A DNA stretch of 64,000 nucleotides from Diplosphaera chodatii (lineage: Eukaryota > Chlorophyta > Trebouxiophyceae > Prasiolales > Stichococcaceae): NCBI GenBank assembly GCA_032358165.1, contig JAALGY010000012.1, positions 1,426,001-1,490,000 of the forward strand, given 5' to 3'. The translations under genes and the position numbers were made by a program. A model generated the notes under the pieces. The model worked only from the letters and a program-made list of their open reading frames with translations. It was not told the DNA's origin and ran no database searches. Shown here piece after piece: positions 59,743 to 64,000 of this stretch (position 1 is the first letter of the stretch; the number at the start of each line of letters is the position of its first letter).

Positions 59743-62170
59743 ATGCATCCAGTGGCAGCTCTGGCCACATTCATTGCAACCGTAGAGGGCAATGTGGCAG
59801 CGGCATCAGGTGCGCAGGCCAGCTGGATCGGTGCCATTCCGGTCCAGATTCTTGCGGTCCACGGCGTGTGCATGAACATCTTCAGCACTCGCGATTCTGA
59901 AGACGCTTGGTGCAACGGACGGCAGGCCCAAACTACATTGGGCCGGGCGCCGTGGCACTGGGCGCGTGCCTGGTCATCATCAACGCCGTCATCTCGGCGC
60001 TGCTGTCGCTGGGCCTGGAGGTGCAGCTGCTCATCGCCACCTTCAGGTGCGGCCCACAGGTTCCGGGTTGAGGGGTTCACCTCACGAGACATCAAGCATC
60101 CACAGTCGTCAGTGCAGCGGGCGCTGCGCACATGGCATCTTGGGAGCGGGAAACATGATTTCACAGCAACTGATCCGCTGGCTGCAGATGCGTACTACAG
60201 CTGACGGTACTCGGCTACATCCTGGTGCCGATCTTCACATCAGAACGCTGGTGCGCTGAAGCAGTGACCTGACTGTATCATGTGCCGTGCACATCAAGGT
60301 GAACACCTGCGCACACATGCGCACTTGAGCGAGATGATCAGCACCGCTCATGTGCTGCAGGTACATCACCGTCGGCTACGCCATCCTCATGGCGCTGGTC
60401 GGTGCATGGGAAGCGTCGAGTCGGCCCTCCTGGACATTTCGGGTGTGCACTTGTGACTTGGGCAAGCCACAGTGTAGTGCCTATGCAATGTGCAGACTGT
60501 ATGCACAGCTTGGGCATCAATCCGAGTGAAAGCACAGCTTGGGCATCAATCCGAGTGGAAGCATCAACCAAGGGATTGTTTTGCAGGGCATGTTTGCGGA
60601 GGTGGTCGGCTGCACCATGTTTGCCAGCAGCATCTTCCTCACCTACGCACTGATCGTAGTGGTGAACCACACTCGTCACTGCTGCATGTGCCTAGCTCCT
60701 TCAGCACAGCCGCGAGCCGATCATTGATAAGCACGCATGATGTCAACCCGTTTGCCGATCTGTGCGCAGGTGCGCACCAAGCCGTGGTGGGAGCCGCAGT
60801 ACTTCATCACGATCCTGGGCATGGTGCTGGGCAACTGCATCAGCAGCATCTCCGTCGGCCTGTCCGCCCTGCTGGACGACCTCACCACAGGTGCTGTTCA
60901 GTGATCTTGTCACAGGCACATGCAGCGCTGCTATCGGCCGGACGATGACCGCATGCCTGCCGATCATCAACGATCAGCTTCAGCTGCATGCGCTCGTCAT
61001 GACGCACAGCCAAGCGCAAGGGTGAGGTGCTGCGTCGAGGGCCTGCGCTCGGACGCAAGGGAGCAGGCAAGGCTCGGCCACCCGCAGCTCCTCATGATTG
61101 CAATTCCCCGTGTCCGCAGCCAAGGACAAGATCGAGCTGCTGCTGTCGCTGGGCGCCACGCGGTGGGAGGCGACCCGGGAGACGGTGGCGCGCTGCGTCA
61201 AGCTGGCGCTCACGCCCATCCTGAACCAGATGAACGTGGTGGTGCGCCCCGCAGCGCTTCTGCCGTGCCCAGCAGCACTTCACAGGTCTTTGGCACCAGC
61301 AAGGAGGCTGACATGGCTGCTGGGACGATATGTGTATGGAACGGCTGATAAGCAGTGCAACCTAGCACGCTGAGTCCAAGCCTCTGCTATGTCCCATGCA
61401 GGGCATCGTGTCGATTCCCGGCATGATGACGGGCCAGATCCTGGGCGGCTCAGACCCTTCCCAGGTGCACACCTCTTTTGGGGCAGCAATCGATCAGATG
61501 GCCTGTGCATGCGAGAAAATTTCATCCATAGACACAGCGACAACTGCTCTGCAGGCGGCTCGGTACCAGATGGTCATCATGTTCGTGCTGGCAGGTGAGC
61601 ATTCCTTGCAGTGGTTGGCTGTCATCGTATATAAGTCCAGGCACCACGGTGCATGTGCATGCTGCCTCGCTTGAAGGCGCACTCATGCACGCCATGTATA
61701 CTCTGCAGCCACCAGCTGCGTAGGCGCGACGCTGACCATCCTGCTAGCTACGGCATCTATCATTGATGCGGACCACCGGTTGCGGCCGGAGCGGCTGACC
61801 AAGCAGACGCGCGGGCGCAAGCTGGAACACCGCATCCAGGAGGCCATTTATGGGGTGAGAACGTACAAGCGGATGCCCTGGGGAACGATCTGCTGCTAGG
61901 ATGCAGTGCTGGACCGCTCACTGTCATGCGCACAGTGCAGATCCTGCACTTCTGTAGAGCAAAGACCACACCTTCGCTTGTCGCACCTGCTGCACACACT
62001 GCCTGCACCCCGGCCTTGTTGTCAATTCTGTCCAGATTCAGCTCTCAAGTACGCATCTGAGCAGAGCAATATTGACGCCGCAGGTGGGGAAGCGCATCAA
62101 CCAGCTTTGGAGGCGGCTGCGGGGCATGCAGCCCGCCGAGGAAGAGCGGGACCCGCTGCTACCCTCGTGA
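59743..62170 (+). CDS. ALS3/STAR2-FetB type ABC transporter permease (UPF0014 family)
   Basis: In plants ALS3/STAR2 partners an ATPase (STAR1) in aluminium tolerance. The bacterial homologue FetB forms an iron exporter with FetA. Exon 1 starts at ATG 59743 (MHPVAALATFIATVEG). NYIGPGAVALGACLVIINAV and SALLSLGLEVQLLIATFR (~59921-60048) form the first helices. TVLGYILVPIFTSERW (~60205) and YITVGYAILMALVGAWEASS (~60362) follow, with the family EASSRP-type motif. GMFAEVVGCTMFASSIFLTY (~60590), PQYFITILGMVLGNCISSIS (~60795), and the cytoplasmic coupling loop KIELLLSLGATRWEATRETV (~61127) lead to GIVSIPGMMTGQILGGSDP (~61403). The end has VGATLTILLATASIIDADHR (~61722) and the tail PAEEERDPLLPS, stop at 62168-62170. 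All core helices are visible. The ATPase partner is not in this window. Confidence 0.9.
60503..60560. repeat. 29-bp tandem duplication in an intron
   Basis: The unit starting GCACAGCTTGGGCATCAATC is present at 60503-60531 and 60532-60560, inside the intron before the permease exon near 60590. Confidence 0.93.
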
Positions 62171-62566
62171 GGCTGCGCCCACACTCTGTGAACCGTACCC
62201 TGGCAGCCGCTTTGAGGCCAACGACTGGCTGCCAGCAGTGCAGCAGTGACATCGTTGGCGTGGCCCACCGAACAGGTCCAGCCAGCAGTTCAGCTGCCAT
62301 TGTGAAGTTTGCACATGCAACTGCACCGTTGTAGCTGTCCCAGATCTTCATTCACATCGTAAGCAGGGACAATGAGATTGTTTGAAACTCATGGCCACTG
62401 CCAGTCGTGCAACAGGATTTGGTCGTATAGTCGGATTTGAGATTGCCCGTGTTCCACATAAACGGCCTGGTTTGTCGACAGCAGCACACTGCACATGTCA
62501 ACACTGCAGAGAAAAATGAGCAGAAGCTGGGTACTGAAGTCGTTCCAGCTGTTTATCCAAGTGCCA
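62171..62566. other. convergent spacer
   Basis: It lies between the permease gene and METTL16. Nothing supported. Confidence 0.45.
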
Positions 62567-64000
62567 TCATGAGGGCGCAACCGCCAGCTGCTGCGGCCGT
62601 GGCTGCCGCACCAGCGGCTGAGCAGCCTTGCCCCGGTCCACTGCGAATGACCATGCCAAACCCCACCGCATCGTTCGCCCTGCACGTTGCCAAGTTGAGT
62701 GAGCACGAATTCACTACGATGAAGTCCATCCTGTCAACACAATCAAACAGAATTGTGGCGAGAGCCCCATTCAGTAACATTTGCAGGTCTTTGCCCAAAT
62801 AACAGGACAGCATGCACCCTGCGCAAACTCGGTGGTGCGCAGCGCGGTGGGGCGGTGGCGGTACAGCGCCCCCCGCAGCGCCTTGAGGCTCGCCTTGCGC
62901 CCCAGCATCGCCGTGTACCTGCGCAGCTGCGGCCTGGCGCTCGCATTGCTGTCGTCCCGCTCGCTAACGGTGCAGGTCACCAACACTACGGAGGGTGACG
63001 GGTGCATTGCAGTGAAGGGCGCTGCTGCAACTCAGGCGCGCAGGCCCGGCTGTGTGGCACCTTGGCTTTAATGGTGCTGGAGCTGACGCACGCTCACCAG
63101 TGGATGCGGTCCCCCAGCTGCAGGCTGTCGGCGACCATGGCGCCCACGAACGCCGCCTCGCCGCCCGGACACACCATCTCAGCTGCCGTGCCTGCTCATC
63201 ACCATCTGTTGTCATGCCCGGCAGCATGCAACCCAGGGAATAAGGAGCAGTTTTCCGAGCATGCTGTACTGCTCCTCCGCATCAGCTTCATGCCAACAGG
63301 GTAGCCCCGCATCGTGTCAGCATTGCAATTGCAAAGCAGTGCAGCATACCTAGGTGGGCGGTGTGGGGGTTCAGGCCCGCTTGCTCGATGGTTTCAAAGA
63401 ATGGCGGATTGGTCATGCAGAACGCGAAGCGCTCCCCGGGCTGCACCGCTGGCCGCAGCACGCCCCTCGGAAAGGCACCGCTGCCGGCTGCGGCTGTGGC
63501 GGCAGTTCCTGCACACTGCTGCCGGCCGGGTGCAGTCTGGCTGCTAGGTGGTGTGCCAGTGCCGGTGTGGTTCGCTGCAGAAGTACCGCCACCCGGCTGC
63601 TTGCCCTGTGCTGCTGAGGTGTCGAGCGTTGCACCATCGGCTGCTGCAGCGGGATCGCTCTGCTCTCTTACATCACGGACCTGTTGCACGAATCAATCAG
63701 CGCTGCTTGAACATGAGCAGTGTGCACCGGCAAAGCGGCTGTTCGAACGCGACCGCGCTTTGATCCTGGCGTCCACAGCCACCTCAGCACCTGTATGAGG
63801 TGCGCAAGGTGGGGGTTGGCGGCCAGGTTGGCGGTCGCACCGCTGATGGCGGCGTCTGTGACGTCCGCAGCCACAAAGCGCCAGCCGTGCTGCGCTGCGC
63901 CCAGCAGCGGGTAGATCAGGTTGGCGCCGCAGCCGATGTCCAAGCCCACCACCTCGTGAGCATCTGCAGCAGTGAGAGGCCCCGACTTGACAGCCAGCAG
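62567..64000 (-). CDS. METTL16-type RNA N6-adenosine methyltransferase, N-terminus outside the window
   Basis: METTL16 methylates U6 snRNA and certain hairpin mRNAs using S-adenosylmethionine. On the minus strand the SAM fold starts VGLDIGCGANLIYPLLGAAQ, then HGWRFVAADVTDAAISGATA (~63950-63830). The catalytic motif is CMTNPPFF in RFAFCMTNPPFFETIEQA (~63435-63390; NPPF is the adenine-binding motif). MVCPGGEAAFVGAMVADSLQ (~63180-63120), YTAMLGRKASLKALRGALYR (~62920-62860) and TTEFAQ follow. A donor at 62817-62816 and acceptor at 62681-62680 add GRTMRWGLAWSFAVDRGKAA, then a Pro/Gln tail with stop 62567-62569. The RTMRWGLAWSF join is exactly the family motif, which fixes this splice. The C-terminal extension of vertebrate METTL16 is absent; only about 25 residues follow the catalytic domain. 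Confidence 0.93.

Noticed and set aside
62553..62813. Minus-strand open frame as an alternative METTL16 C-terminus
   Set aside because: Splicing 62818 to 62679 restores the invariant RTMRWxLAWSF motif in a different frame.

Overview
This window looks like nuclear DNA of a green alga, most likely a trebouxiophyte (Coccomyxa/Trebouxia type); the species cannot be named from sequence alone. The evidence is GC-rich exons of roughly 60-300 bp, GT-AG introns of about 100-250 bp that very often end in TGCAG, plant-lineage gene families (an LDL3-type histone demethylase, plastid FabG, DIS3L2/SOV, ALS3/STAR2, LSMT-like SET proteins), a nuclear tRNA with a canonical anticodon-loop intron, and CAG-encoded polyglutamine runs. 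Because genes are split into many short exons, most gene coordinates below are the outer limits of a spliced gene and internal exon edges were read by eye.

Layout. 106-7525 (+): the 3' part of a KDM1/LDL3-type histone demethylase with a TFIIS-N-like and an SRI-like C-terminus. 8514-8611 (+): tRNA-Ser(CGA) with a 17-nt intron. 9027-11273 (-): plastid 3-oxoacyl-ACP reductase. 11669-13528 (+): GNAT acetyltransferase. 14124-17145 (-): CCZ1. 18145-26053 (+): DIS3L2-type exoribonuclease. 26599-28317 (-): CDIN1 family nuclease. 28611-34139: a 5.5-kb structure bounded by 560-bp inverted repeats about 98% identical, with an interior whose coding content I could not resolve. 34638-35221 (+): possible orphan two-exon membrane protein. 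35359-38947 (-): unrecognised basic, Q-rich nuclear-type protein. 40260-42073 (+): Mpv17/PMP22 family membrane protein. 42586-43167 (-): GFA/CENP-V zinc protein. 43618-47068 (-): NRAMP metal transporter. 48026-48349 (+): two-exon metallothionein. 48723-51108 (-): unrecognised gene with an acidic Q-rich tail. 51604-54647 and 55496-58500 (+): tandem pair of LSMT-like SET-domain genes. 58752-59063 (+): intronless CsbD-like stress protein. 59743-62170 (+): ALS3/FetB-type permease. 62567-64000 (-): METTL16 RNA methyltransferase, cut by the window end.

There is no operon-like logic overall, but some neighbours are suggestive. An NRAMP transporter and a metallothionein are divergently transcribed from one ~0.96-kb spacer, with a third metal-related gene (ALS3/FetB type) downstream. 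RNA and chromatin functions recur (LDL3, DIS3L2, METTL16, two SET genes) without obvious clustering. The least ordinary parts are the inverted-repeat structure, the metal-gene head-to-head pair, the orphan genes at 35.4-38.9 kb and 48.7-51.1 kb, and the large inserts in the demethylase.
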